This document shows, piece after piece, positions 32,644 to 39,951 of a stretch of DNA of 64,000 nucleotides; position 1 is the stretch's first letter; the number at the start of each line of letters is the position of its first letter. The notes beneath the pieces are model-generated. The model was not told the DNA's origin. It ran no database searches and was given only the letters and a program-made list of their open reading frames with translations. The stretch comes from UBA8079 sp049601915. GTDB lineage: Bacteria > Pseudomonadota > Alphaproteobacteria > UBA6615. A program made the translations under genes and the position numbers. The stretch spans positions 1-64,000 of the forward strand of contig JBMYRB010000004.1 in the NCBI GenBank assembly GCA_049601915.1, written 5' to 3'.

Positions 32644-33555
32644 ATGCGCATCGGAATTGATCTCGGCGGCACAAAAATTGAGGGAATCGTGCTCGACGCT
32701 TCCGGTGTCGAGATCGCACGCGCACGCCGCAGTGCCCCGCGCGGCGACTACGCTGCGACCCTGGATGCGATCGCTCAACTGGTCGCGCAGATCGACCCAA
32801 CGCCGGATTCTGCCACGCCCGTTGGGATCGGCATTCCCGGGACCATCTCTCCCGCCACCGGATTGATCAAGAATGCGAACTCGACCTGGCTCATCGGCCA
32901 TCCCTTCGATCGCGATCTCTCAACCCATATGGATCGCAAGGTAAGGATCGCGAACGACGCCAACTGTTTTGCCATTTCCGAAGCGACCGACGGCGCAGCA
33001 CAGGGCGCGCAAACGGTCTTCGGTGTGATCATCGGAACCGGCGTGGGCGGCGGCCTCGTCAATGAGGGCCGTATCCTGACCGGTGGGAACGCCATCGCCG
33101 GCGAATGGGGACACACACCCCTGCCCTGGATGACGGCGGATGAATATCCCGGACGCGATTGCTTCTGCGGGCGGCGGGGCTGTATCGAGACCTTTGTCTC
33201 AGGGCCCGCGTTCGAACGCGATCACAAAGAGCACACAGGGGTGGCAATTTCGGCCGAAGACATCGCTGTCGCATCCGGAGCCGGCGATCCCGCCGCCATC
33301 GCGTCTCTCGCACGGCTTGAGACCCGGCTGGCGCGCAGCCTCGCCATGATCATCAACATCATCGATCCCGATGTGATCGTCCTCGGCGGTGGGTTATCGA
33401 ATATCGATCGCCTCTACGCGCATCTACCCGGTCTCATCGACAACCATATCTTCTCGGACATAATCTCAACCCCCATCCGCAAGGCTAAACACGGCGATTC
33501 AAGCGGCGTGCGAGGTGCTGCATGGCTCTGGCCCGCGGTCGACACCCCGACATGA
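32644..33555 (+). CDS. ROK family sugar kinase (N-acetylglucosamine/fructokinase-like)
   Basis: A 303-residue ROK-family kinase. The N-terminal phosphate-binding motif is MRIGIDLGGTKIEGIVLD, a second ATP element lies at VIIGTGVGGGLVNEGRIL near 133-150, and the structural zinc site is intact: GEWGHTPLPW histidine near 160 and CFCGRRGCIE near 175-184 (C-x-C-G-x-x-G-C). In gram-negative genomes this form is commonly annotated as fructokinase or NagK; the sugar cannot be read off. The stop overlaps the dinB start (ATGA), a coupling that has no obvious metabolic logic but is retained in relatives, where the pair sits beside divK. Confidence 0.92.
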   Translation: MRIGIDLGGTKIEGIVLDASGVEIARARRSAPRGDYAATLDAIAQLVAQIDPTPDSATPVGIGIPGTISPATGLIKNANSTWLIGHPFDRDLSTHMDRKVRIANDANCFAISEATDGAAQGAQTVFGVIIGTGVGGGLVNEGRILTGGNAIAGEWGHTPLPWMTADEYPGRDCFCGRRGCIETFVSGPAFERDHKEHTGVAISAEDIAVASGAGDPAAIASLARLETRLARSLAMIINIIDPDVIVLGGGLSNIDRLYAHLPGLIDNHIFSDIISTPIRKAKHGDSSGVRGAAWLWPAVDTPT

Positions 33556-34874
33556 GAAAAGGCAGCCAGGACGCACACACGGGCCTGTGTCGCGATTGCG
33601 CGGCCGAGGTTCCTCATGGGTCACGACACTGCCCTGCCTGCGCCGCGCCCCGGATTTTGTCTCACCGTGAACTCGACGCATTGTCGATCGCCCATATCGA
33701 CTGCGATGCGTTCTATGCCAGCGTCGAGAAGCGCGACGACCCCTCCCTGCTAAACAAACCGGTGATTGTCGGAGGCGGGCAGCGCGGTGTCGTCTCGGCG
33801 GCCTGTTACATCGCCCGGATCAAGGGGGTGCGCTCGGCGATGCCCATGTTCAAGGCCCTCAAACTCTGCCCCGATGCGACTGTGATCCGGCCGGATATGG
33901 AAAAATACGGTGCTGTGGGACGACAAATCCGCGAGCTGATGCGCGAGATCACGCCGCTTGTCGAACCCCTGTCGATCGATGAAGCCTTCCTCGACCTCAC
34001 AGGAACCGAACGGCTGCACCATGCGAGCCCGGCAAAGTCGCTGATCCGCCTCGTCAATCAAATCGCGCGCGAAATCGGAGTCACCGCGTCGGTCGGCCTT
34101 AGCTACAACAAGTTCCTTGCGAAGCTGGCCTCCGACATCGACAAACCGAGGGGGTTCGCCGTTATCGGCCGTGGTGAGGCGCTGGCTTATCTCGATACGC
34201 TGCCGGTGACGCGCATATGGGGGGTGGGCAAGTCCCTTCATCGCAAACTGACCACCGACGGACTGCACACCATCGGCCAGATACGCGCCCATGACGAAGC
34301 GCGCCTGATCAAGCGCTACGGCGCCATCGGTCAACGCCTGGCGCGGTTCAGCAATGGCGAGGATTCAAGGGTCGTGACACCTCACTCGTTGCCCAAGAAC
34401 CTGTCGGCCGAAACCACCTTCTCGGAAGACATTGGCGACCCCGACGCACTCCGAAAACGCCTTTGGCCACTCTGTGAGAAGGTCACGGACCGCATGAAGA
34501 CGCGCGATCTCGCCGGGCGAACTGCCACGCTCAAACTGAAATCCTCTCAATTCAAAACCCTGACCCGGTCTCGGGCGCTACCGGCGCCGACCCAACTGGC
34601 CGAAACCCTCTATCGCGCGGCCGTGCCCTTGCTCGACCGCGCACTCGCCGCAGCGCCGACAGACAGCAAGTTTCGGCTCATCGGTATCGGCCTCTCGAAC
34701 TTCACCGACCCGCTCGAGGCCGATCCGCCGGACCTCGCCGACCCGGACGCCGATCATCGTAAACGTATCGAAGCCGTCATCGATGAAGTTCGCGACAAGC
34801 TGGGGCATGATGCGATCGGCAAGGGACGGTCCATTCGCGGCAACAAGAAAGCAAAGCCCGGCGTCAAACGCTGA
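33552..34874 (+). CDS. dinB: DNA polymerase IV (Y-family) with N-terminal zinc ribbon
   Basis: Translesion polymerase of 440 residues. An alphaproteobacterial extension with two Cys pairs (LCRDCAAE...CPACAAPR, about residues 12-34) precedes the polymerase. The active site is intact: AHIDCDAFYASVEKRDDP near 46-63 (metal aspartate), the steric gate and RGVVSAACYIARIKGVRSAMP near 77-97, and PLSIDEAFLDLTG near 137-149 with the paired acidic residues. A helix-hairpin-helix thumb and the C-terminal little-finger domain follow, and the end is basic (GNKKAKPGVKR). I start at 33552, which overlaps the ROK gene stop; reading from 33522 adds ten residues with no homology. Confidence 0.95.
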   Translation: MRKGSQDAHTGLCRDCAAEVPHGSRHCPACAAPRILSHRELDALSIAHIDCDAFYASVEKRDDPSLLNKPVIVGGGQRGVVSAACYIARIKGVRSAMPMFKALKLCPDATVIRPDMEKYGAVGRQIRELMREITPLVEPLSIDEAFLDLTGTERLHHASPAKSLIRLVNQIAREIGVTASVGLSYNKFLAKLASDIDKPRGFAVIGRGEALAYLDTLPVTRIWGVGKSLHRKLTTDGLHTIGQIRAHDEARLIKRYGAIGQRLARFSNGEDSRVVTPHSLPKNLSAETTFSEDIGDPDALRKRLWPLCEKVTDRMKTRDLAGRTATLKLKSSQFKTLTRSRALPAPTQLAETLYRAAVPLLDRALAAAPTDSKFRLIGIGLSNFTDPLEADPPDLADPDADHRKRIEAVIDEVRDKLGHDAIGKGRSIRGNKKAKPGVKR

Positions 34875-34898
34875 CAAGCGCCAATCAGGTTTGAAGTC

Positions 34899-35741
34899 CT
34901 AGTCGCAGCGGGGCGGCGCGATTTCCTCGATCTCGACAAGCGCGGCAACCAGGGAAAACTCGCCATAATCGAACTCGAACCGGCGCACGATACCATTGTC
35001 CTGCAGGATCTGGGTCATCTCGAATTCCGGTTCTTCGTTGAGCCCTCTGCCGGCACTGCTTGCGAACATCGCCAGGCGTACCGGCCACCATTTATGTGCG
35101 CTCAGTTCACCAAAGCCATTCTCGCTGCCGTCCGTGGCGTCCCGCGCCTTGCCGAGAATGAGTGAGTTGGCCGCCATCGGCGCATTCTCCGGCTGGGAAC
35201 CATCGAAGTAATGACTGAAGGCTCGCTTCTCGCCCCGCTCCGCGGCCTCGATCACGGCAATCGTGTGCTCGAAGGGGAATACTGTATCCGGGGGTAAATC
35301 CAGCGCGACACCGCGTGGCTCCTTGTAGGTCGCGCGCCCCGCCTTCCCGGGCCCCGCCCGCTCTGCGGCCCCTTTAACCGCCTCAACCGTCTCGCCGCCG
35401 ATCCGGGTTTCGGAATCAAAACTGAAAAGGGTCCCGTCGAGTGCCTCGAAGCTTGTCATCACAACTTCCGAGTTAATCGGTTCCCCCTCACCCGGAGCCA
35501 TGCTGACGACGAGACGCTGGCTGGACGTCCAGCCGTCGCAAGCGCGGTTCCACTCCGCCACCATACGGCCGCGCGCATCGACGATCTGAGAGCCGGTCTC
35601 CACGTGACCGATGCTGATTTCATAGAAGGCGCGATGTGACGCATGGGTCACGACCGCCCCGGCGCTATCGGGAACAAGCAATGCAGCCAACAACCCGCCG
35701 GCGAGCGCATTTCGAACGGTCTTGATATGAAGGGCCACCAT
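34899..35741 (-). CDS. eipB: EipB-type envelope integrity protein (DUF1849)
   Basis: A 280-residue exported protein: signal peptide about residues 1-29 (hydrophobic ALAGGLLAALLVPD then SAGA), then a DUF1849 beta-spiral domain. EipB in Brucella is a periplasmic protein that keeps the cell envelope stable against stress. Characteristic elements are HRAFYEISIGHVETG near 34-48, the CDGWTSSQRL segment near 68-77 with one conserved cysteine, and the terminal ...EIAPPRCD with its partner cysteine, which likely form a disulfide as in EipB. It is convergent with dinB. Its upstream neighbour on the same strand is the SPOR lipoprotein gene. Confidence 0.85.
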   Translation of the reverse strand: MVALHIKTVRNALAGGLLAALLVPDSAGAVVTHASHRAFYEISIGHVETGSQIVDARGRMVAEWNRACDGWTSSQRLVVSMAPGEGEPINSEVVMTSFEALDGTLFSFDSETRIGGETVEAVKGAAERAGPGKAGRATYKEPRGVALDLPPDTVFPFEHTIAVIEAAERGEKRAFSHYFDGSQPENAPMAANSLILGKARDATDGSENGFGELSAHKWWPVRLAMFASSAGRGLNEEPEFEMTQILQDNGIVRRFEFDYGEFSLVAALVEIEEIAPPRCD

Positions 35742-35800
35742 GAACCCATTGTAACCGGAAAATTACGGCGGATTCACGTCACACAGTGAGTTGATTGCGG

Positions 35801-36595
35801 TTAGTCAACCCGCACAGCCCAGGCGTCCACGGCACCCATTTGCCGAACTGTCAATAATGGGGCATCGACCATGACCCGGTGCCAGGTGCGGCCATCAACG
35901 CGCATCGAACGCACCTCCGCGCCCAGCGACGCATACCGGCCAGCCTGTTTTCTGGCATTGCCGATGGAACCGAAACTGCCGACAACAGACATCATCTGGA
36001 ATTGGCCGGACGATGCGGGCTCGTCGGGCCGCTGCACCGCCGTCTGTACCTGGGATGGCGCCTGCGGCCGGGATAACGCGATATCGTATATCGGCGTATT
36101 CAAATACGCCGGGCGGGCCTTCGGGGCGGCATCATCGAAACGCCCCGGGGAAATATCTGCCTCGACCAATGGCGCGATCGCCACAGGTGCAAACGTTGCC
36201 ACCAGTTGGCGGTCTTCCACGGCCACCGTTCCGGGGCCAAACCCTTCGACGATTCCCGCGACTTCAACCGGAACAACGAGCGGGTCATCAAACAGCGCGA
36301 TATCGCTGCTGTCCTGCCGTATTTCCTCAACGGTCAAAGCGGCATCGGCGACCTGCGGGCCTTTGGCAGTCTGGGTATCGTCGATGTTCGCCTCACAGAG
36401 CTCACGTCCCTGGACCACCCGAAACAAGGCGCAATCCTGTTGCGCGACTTCCGAGATTGCGTGGTCCGTAACGCTTTTGCCCGAGGCCAGATAACTGATC
36501 CCGTCCAGCGCCCAGGACGCCACCGAAACCGCCGGCGGCAGCCCACATCCGCCCAGGAAAAGCGGTATTCCAATCATTGCCAGGTTTTTTCGCAT
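35801..36595 (-). CDS. SPOR-domain-like lipoprotein
   Basis: A 264-residue probable lipoprotein: MRKNLAMIGIPLFLGGCGLP gives a short signal ending in LGGC. After the conserved LASGKSVTDHAISEVAQQDC element (cysteine near 60, a second at about 73), the middle is an acidic, proline-rich linker and the last 80 residues (about 180-260) form an SPOR-like domain (MMSVVGSFGSIGNARKQAGR...VMVDAPLLTVRQMGA). SPOR domains bind denuded peptidoglycan at division sites. The ATG at 36595 is chosen because the region upstream to 36721 codes for polar sequence unlike a signal. Binding partners are unknown. Confidence 0.75.
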   Translation of the reverse strand: MRKNLAMIGIPLFLGGCGLPPAVSVASWALDGISYLASGKSVTDHAISEVAQQDCALFRVVQGRELCEANIDDTQTAKGPQVADAALTVEEIRQDSSDIALFDDPLVVPVEVAGIVEGFGPGTVAVEDRQLVATFAPVAIAPLVEADISPGRFDDAAPKARPAYLNTPIYDIALSRPQAPSQVQTAVQRPDEPASSGQFQMMSVVGSFGSIGNARKQAGRYASLGAEVRSMRVDGRTWHRVMVDAPLLTVRQMGAVDAWAVRVD

Positions 36596-36879
36596 CGCAA
36601 GCCTCCCAAAGCTCGACCGGATACTGCCCCGGTGCGACTCGCGTTGCATAGAAAAAAAATTAAGAGACGCCCATAAAATACTAAATTTATTGAATTTTTC
36701 GTCTTTAGTGGGAAACCTCATTCAATTTATTAAGCTATTTTTCATAATACTTTCATGGGCTTATGTATTTTTTCGGTGGGTCAATATACCAATATTTTCT
36801 TCATAAAAACCAGACAGTTATGGACCTTTCTATCGAGACTACGCGGCGACCGCCACAGCAAGGGCCCCGGGATCACCGG
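36596..36879. other. AT-rich intergenic region
   Basis: About 280 bases with no gene on either strand. The part from roughly 36650 to 36830 is clearly richer in A and T than anything else in the window, with several A- and T-runs. It holds the promoter side of the SPOR lipoprotein and the 3' side of the quinone oxidoreductase gene, both on the minus strand. I see no terminator hairpin or RNA structure I can defend. Confidence 0.6.
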
Positions 36880-37863
36880 CTAGCCTATATCGAGCACCAC
36901 GTTGCCGATATGCTTGGCGGCCTCGACCATCTCGTGCGCGGCCACGATCTCCTCGAGCGGAAAACGCGCAGCGATGGTCGTGTTCAATGTCCCGTCGGCG
37001 AGCATTTTATTGAGGGCCGCAACCCCTTCGTCGCGCTCGGCATCGGTGATCGAATAGACGATGAACCATTTGAGGTTCGCGCCCTTCACGATGAAATCCT
37101 GGGCCGGAACGCTCGCCATGGCGTCGACCGTTCCATAGATGATGACAGTCCCGCGCGGCGCGAGAATCTGACCGTAACTCGGCGCGTTTGCCGACAGGTT
37201 CAACTCAACGATCCGGTCCACACCCTTGCCGTCGGTCATCTCGAGGAGCTTCACCGCAACATCCTCGGTTCGATAGTTCACCACTTCGTCGGCCCCGGCC
37301 TGACGCACATAGTCGGCCTTTTCATCGGAGCTCACGGTGGTGATGACCCGGGCGCCATTCGCCTTGGCGACTTGTACCGCATGGTCGCCGACCGCGCCCG
37401 CACCGCCCTGGACCAGGATCGTCTGGCCCGACACGTCGCCGTCAAACATCACGGCACGGTGGGCGGTGAGGAACGGGATGCCGAAGCAGGCCGCCTCGGC
37501 CATGTCGGTTCCCGCCGGCAGGTCGATGACATATTTCTCGGGTATGCAGATATATTCCGCCGCCGTCCCGAAAGGCCGCTGCCACTGGCCGTTCATCAGC
37601 CACACATCCCGTCCCACGCGGCCCCCGTCCACGCCATCGCCAACGGCATCGATCGTGCCCGCACCATCGCTTTGCGGGATGATCAGCGGGAATGGAATCG
37701 CGCCACCGCGTCCGCGCAACCGCGCCTTCCAATCGGAAGGATTGACGCCCGACGTCGCGAGACGCACCCGCACCTCTCCGGAACCGGGTTCAGGCGTTGG
37801 CTGCTCGCCGACTGTCAGAACATCTTCGGCCGAACCCAATCGATCATAGAACGCTGCACGCAT
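36880..37863 (-). CDS. Zinc-lacking NADPH:quinone oxidoreductase (medium-chain dehydrogenase family)
   Basis: A 327-residue MDR enzyme of the quinone-oxidoreductase branch. The N-terminal GroES-like domain begins MRAAFYDRLGSAEDVLTVG; the Rossmann motif is GGAGAVGDHAVQVAKANGA near 150-168, and an SSDEKADYVRQAGADEVVNY segment near 172-191 sits where NADPH is bound. The zinc-binding cysteines and histidine of alcohol dehydrogenases are not present. Such enzymes carry out one-electron or two-electron reduction of quinones or alkenals. The start at 37863 is taken because homology begins there. Unlinked to its neighbours. Confidence 0.9.
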   Translation of the reverse strand: MRAAFYDRLGSAEDVLTVGEQPTPEPGSGEVRVRLATSGVNPSDWKARLRGRGGAIPFPLIIPQSDGAGTIDAVGDGVDGGRVGRDVWLMNGQWQRPFGTAAEYICIPEKYVIDLPAGTDMAEAACFGIPFLTAHRAVMFDGDVSGQTILVQGGAGAVGDHAVQVAKANGARVITTVSSDEKADYVRQAGADEVVNYRTEDVAVKLLEMTDGKGVDRIVELNLSANAPSYGQILAPRGTVIIYGTVDAMASVPAQDFIVKGANLKWFIVYSITDAERDEGVAALNKMLADGTLNTTIAARFPLEEIVAAHEMVEAAKHIGNVVLDIG

Positions 37864-38307
37864 GTTACTTCCCCCCGAAAACCGTGATTTGCAGTGCATG
37901 ATACAGGTGTCGTTTGGCCCAAAGCCAGCACCGCGGCGACAGTCCTTCACTTCCGACACGCCTCTAACAGCGCTGCGGTGTCGCAGATCACGCTGGACCG
38001 CTGCCAACAAACTCCGGAACGACGATATCCACATCGACCAATGATGACAGCCCGGCCGGCAAACGTATCCCCGACCACGAGCCGGTGCCCCGATCGGTCA
38101 TGAACCTGTCTCCCCTGTGCCATTCGAGCGCGGAAACTCCAGGCGGAATCACCACGCGGCATCGCAGGGCACAGCCTCACGCAGGCAGCCTTAGAGGAGC
38201 GTTAACAATTCGGAAAGTTTTAGACGATTGGGGTTGCGGGTGGCAGACAACCACCAACACCGTCATGCCCGGACTTGATCCGGGCATGCCGAAAAGGATT
38301 GGTGTCC
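37864..38307. other. Gene-poor intergenic region with a half copy of the dispersed repeat
   Basis: No convincing gene in 444 bases. Frames here are arginine-rich or lack a ribosome binding site. Positions 38261-38290 are a half copy of the dispersed palindromic repeat, 18 bases from the end of the VOC gene. The rest may be decayed coding or spacer DNA; I see no hairpin followed by a T-run. Confidence 0.6.
38261..38290. repeat. Dispersed palindromic repeat, half copy
   Basis: GTCATG then CCCGGACTTGATCCGGG and CAT, identical over its core to the left half of the copy at 14902-14975. The right-half hairpin is missing. It lies immediately 3' of the VOC gene. Confidence 0.75.
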
Positions 38308-38850
38308 TTAGTGCGCACCCATCTTCGCGGCCATCTTCTTCTCCCAGTCTGCCGCCATCATGAAGCCCGCATCCTCGCGGCAATGGGCCTCGGTGATTTC
38401 CATGATCTCCTCGTTCGTCTGGGACAGATCGAACGGGTGGCCGTGGGGCTGGGTCACGTACCAGGGGGTGTGGACGTAGCACTCGACCTGGTTGTCGCCC
38501 GGATCCTCGAAATAGATCGACCAAGCGTTGCCATGAGTGATCATCCGGGTGATCTCGATGCCCGCCGCCACGACCTTGTCATGGAGCGCGCGCAACTGGT
38601 CGAGATCATCGAGCAGGAAGGAGATCTGCTGCACATGGACCGTCTCGCGCTCGCCCGCCGGCGGGTCGGCCAGGACGAATTCATGATGCTCGGTCGGGTC
38701 ACTGGACAGGAAGATGATCCGCTGGATCGGGTCGCCATACTCGCCCCGGTCGGTCACCGTCAGGCCCATGACGCCGGTATAGAATCCCAGCATCGCATCC
38801 ATATCGTTGGTGTACAGGCCCATATGACGGAGCCGGGGTGCACTGGCCAT
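38308..38850 (-). CDS. VOC (glyoxalase/bleomycin resistance/dioxygenase) superfamily protein
   Basis: A 180-residue vicinal-oxygen-chelate protein: beta-alpha-beta-beta-beta modules starting APRLRHMGLYTNDMDAMLGFY (metal histidine at residue 9), a middle histidine region EHHEFVLADPP near 54-64, and NQVECYVHTPWYV near 131-143, where the second-module glutamate ligand lies. The spacing fits an extradiol-dioxygenase- or glyoxalase-like metal site; the last 40 residues are extra helices. The start at 38850 follows a GGCGG-poor leader but is the first Met preceding homology. The 3'-flanking hydrolase gene pcaD is on the same strand and suggests aromatic breakdown, which is inference only. Confidence 0.85.
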   Translation of the reverse strand: MASAPRLRHMGLYTNDMDAMLGFYTGVMGLTVTDRGEYGDPIQRIIFLSSDPTEHHEFVLADPPAGERETVHVQQISFLLDDLDQLRALHDKVVAAGIEITRMITHGNAWSIYFEDPGDNQVECYVHTPWYVTQPHGHPFDLSQTNEEIMEITEAHCREDAGFMMAADWEKKMAAKMGAH

Positions 38851-38947
38851 AAGTGTCTCTTTTGGCGGTAGGTCGCTACGTTTCCCGAACCATACACCGC
38901 ATGTTGGGGCTGTCGAAACATGTGGCCGCCGCGAATTTATCAATCCC

Positions 38948-39046
38948 CGTCATGCCTGGACTTACAGGACTACGTCATGCCCGGACTTGATCCGGGCATC
39001 TCAGTTCGATCATCGACGAGATACGCGGGTCAAACCCGCGTATGAC
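38948..39046. repeat. Dispersed palindromic repeat: degenerate copy followed by a complete copy
   Basis: 38948-38972 is a decayed half unit (GTCATGCCTGGACTTACAGG). From 38973 a complete unit follows: GTCATGCCCGGACTTGATCC and GGGCAT to 39000, then a right half GATACGCGGGTCAAACCCGC to GTATGAC ending at 39046. Same structure as 14902-14975 with a few substitutions that keep the stems paired. Confidence 0.75.
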
Positions 39047-39050
39047 GGGT

Positions 39051-39146
39051 GGGTGGGTCTAAAACCCGCCTCTACGGCCCTCTGGAGCGGAACAGAGATG
39101 TCCGATGACCCGATATTCAACGTAGCGGTGGGTTTCAAACCCGCCC
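39051..39146. repeat. Inverted pair of GGGTTT-AAACCC type repeats
   Basis: Left arm 39051-39076 (GGGTGGGTCTAAAACCCGCC, then TCTACG) and right arm 39121-39146 (CGTAGCGGTGGGTTTCAAAC, then CCGCCC) are imperfect inverted copies, about 20 of 26 positions pairing, separated by about 44 bases. Each arm is itself a small palindrome. A third copy (GGGCGGGTTTCAAACCC) is at 41886-41904 upstream of rnd. Confidence 0.6.
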
Positions 39147-39147
39147 G

Positions 39148-39948
39148 TCAGACGCCCGCCGCCTCGATATGGGCAAACAGCGCCGCGTCGAATGCCGCCG
39201 GGTTTTCCAGGTTCGAGATGTGCGAGGCCGGGTCCAGGATCACGCATTGGGAGCCCGGAACAGCTTTATGCATCTGCCGGGAGGCCTCCGGCGGCGTGCT
39301 GCCGTCGGACTCGCCGGTCATGAACAGGCTCCGTACGGAAATCTCGCCCAGCCGGGGCAGATAGTTGAGGCCCTGCAGCGCCCCCGCGCAACCGGTATAG
39401 CCCTCGACCGAGGTCTCGCGGATCATCCGGCGCACATGGTCCAGCACCGGCGCGTTGGCCGGATCGGCCTGGAAATCTTCCGTGAACCAGCGGGCCACCG
39501 TGGGCTCCACCAGCGCCTCCATGCCCTTGTCCCGGGCCAGCGCGATACGGTCGACCCAGGGTGCTGCCCATTCCGGGTCCGCGAAGGGCCGCGCGTCGCA
39601 CGCCGCCAGGCTCAACAAACGCTCGCCATGCTCGATGGCCATGCCCAGCCCCGCCATACCGCCCAGCGAAAGCCCCACATAGTGGGCCTTGTCCACGCCG
39701 ACGGCGTCCATCAGCGCGACGATGTCGGAGACCAGCAAATCAAAACTGTACGGCCCTTTCGGAGCCGAGCTCTGGCCATGGCCGCGGGTGTCGTAGCGCA
39801 GGATGCGGTAGCGATCGGCCAGGTGCGCCACCTCCGTGTCCCACATGGTCACGTCGGTTGTCAGCGAGTTGGAAAACACGATCCACGGCGCGCCTTCCGG
39901 GCCGTCGAGCTCGTAGCGGAAATCAACGTTGTTGAGGGTGATGTTCAT
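39148..39948 (-). CDS. pcaD: Alpha/beta hydrolase, 3-oxoadipate enol-lactonase-like
   Basis: A 266-residue alpha/beta hydrolase. The nucleophile elbow is YVGLSLGGMAG (S94), the oxyanion/edge strand segment is VFSNSLTTDVTMWD near 24-37, the acid lies in LFMTGESDGSTPPEAS near 214-229, and the base histidine H243 is in DPASHISNLE. The N-terminal segment and the DTRGHGQS loop at 53-60 are typical of PcaD, which hydrolyses beta-ketoadipate enol-lactone in protocatechuate degradation. No other beta-ketoadipate genes are in the window, so the assignment is by similarity and could cover a related hydrolase. Its stop lies next to the inverted repeat at 39051-39146, and it shares four bases of spacing with aspS upstream. 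Confidence 0.8.
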   Translation of the reverse strand: MNITLNNVDFRYELDGPEGAPWIVFSNSLTTDVTMWDTEVAHLADRYRILRYDTRGHGQSSAPKGPYSFDLLVSDIVALMDAVGVDKAHYVGLSLGGMAGLGMAIEHGERLLSLAACDARPFADPEWAAPWVDRIALARDKGMEALVEPTVARWFTEDFQADPANAPVLDHVRRMIRETSVEGYTGCAGALQGLNYLPRLGEISVRSLFMTGESDGSTPPEASRQMHKAVPGSQCVILDPASHISNLENPAAFDAALFAHIEAAGV

Positions 39949-39951
39949 GGA

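Noticed and set aside
37947..38180. Possible 77-aa gene in the spacer upstream of the quinone oxidoreductase
   Set aside because: Arginine-rich composition, no ribosome binding site and no protein-like pattern.
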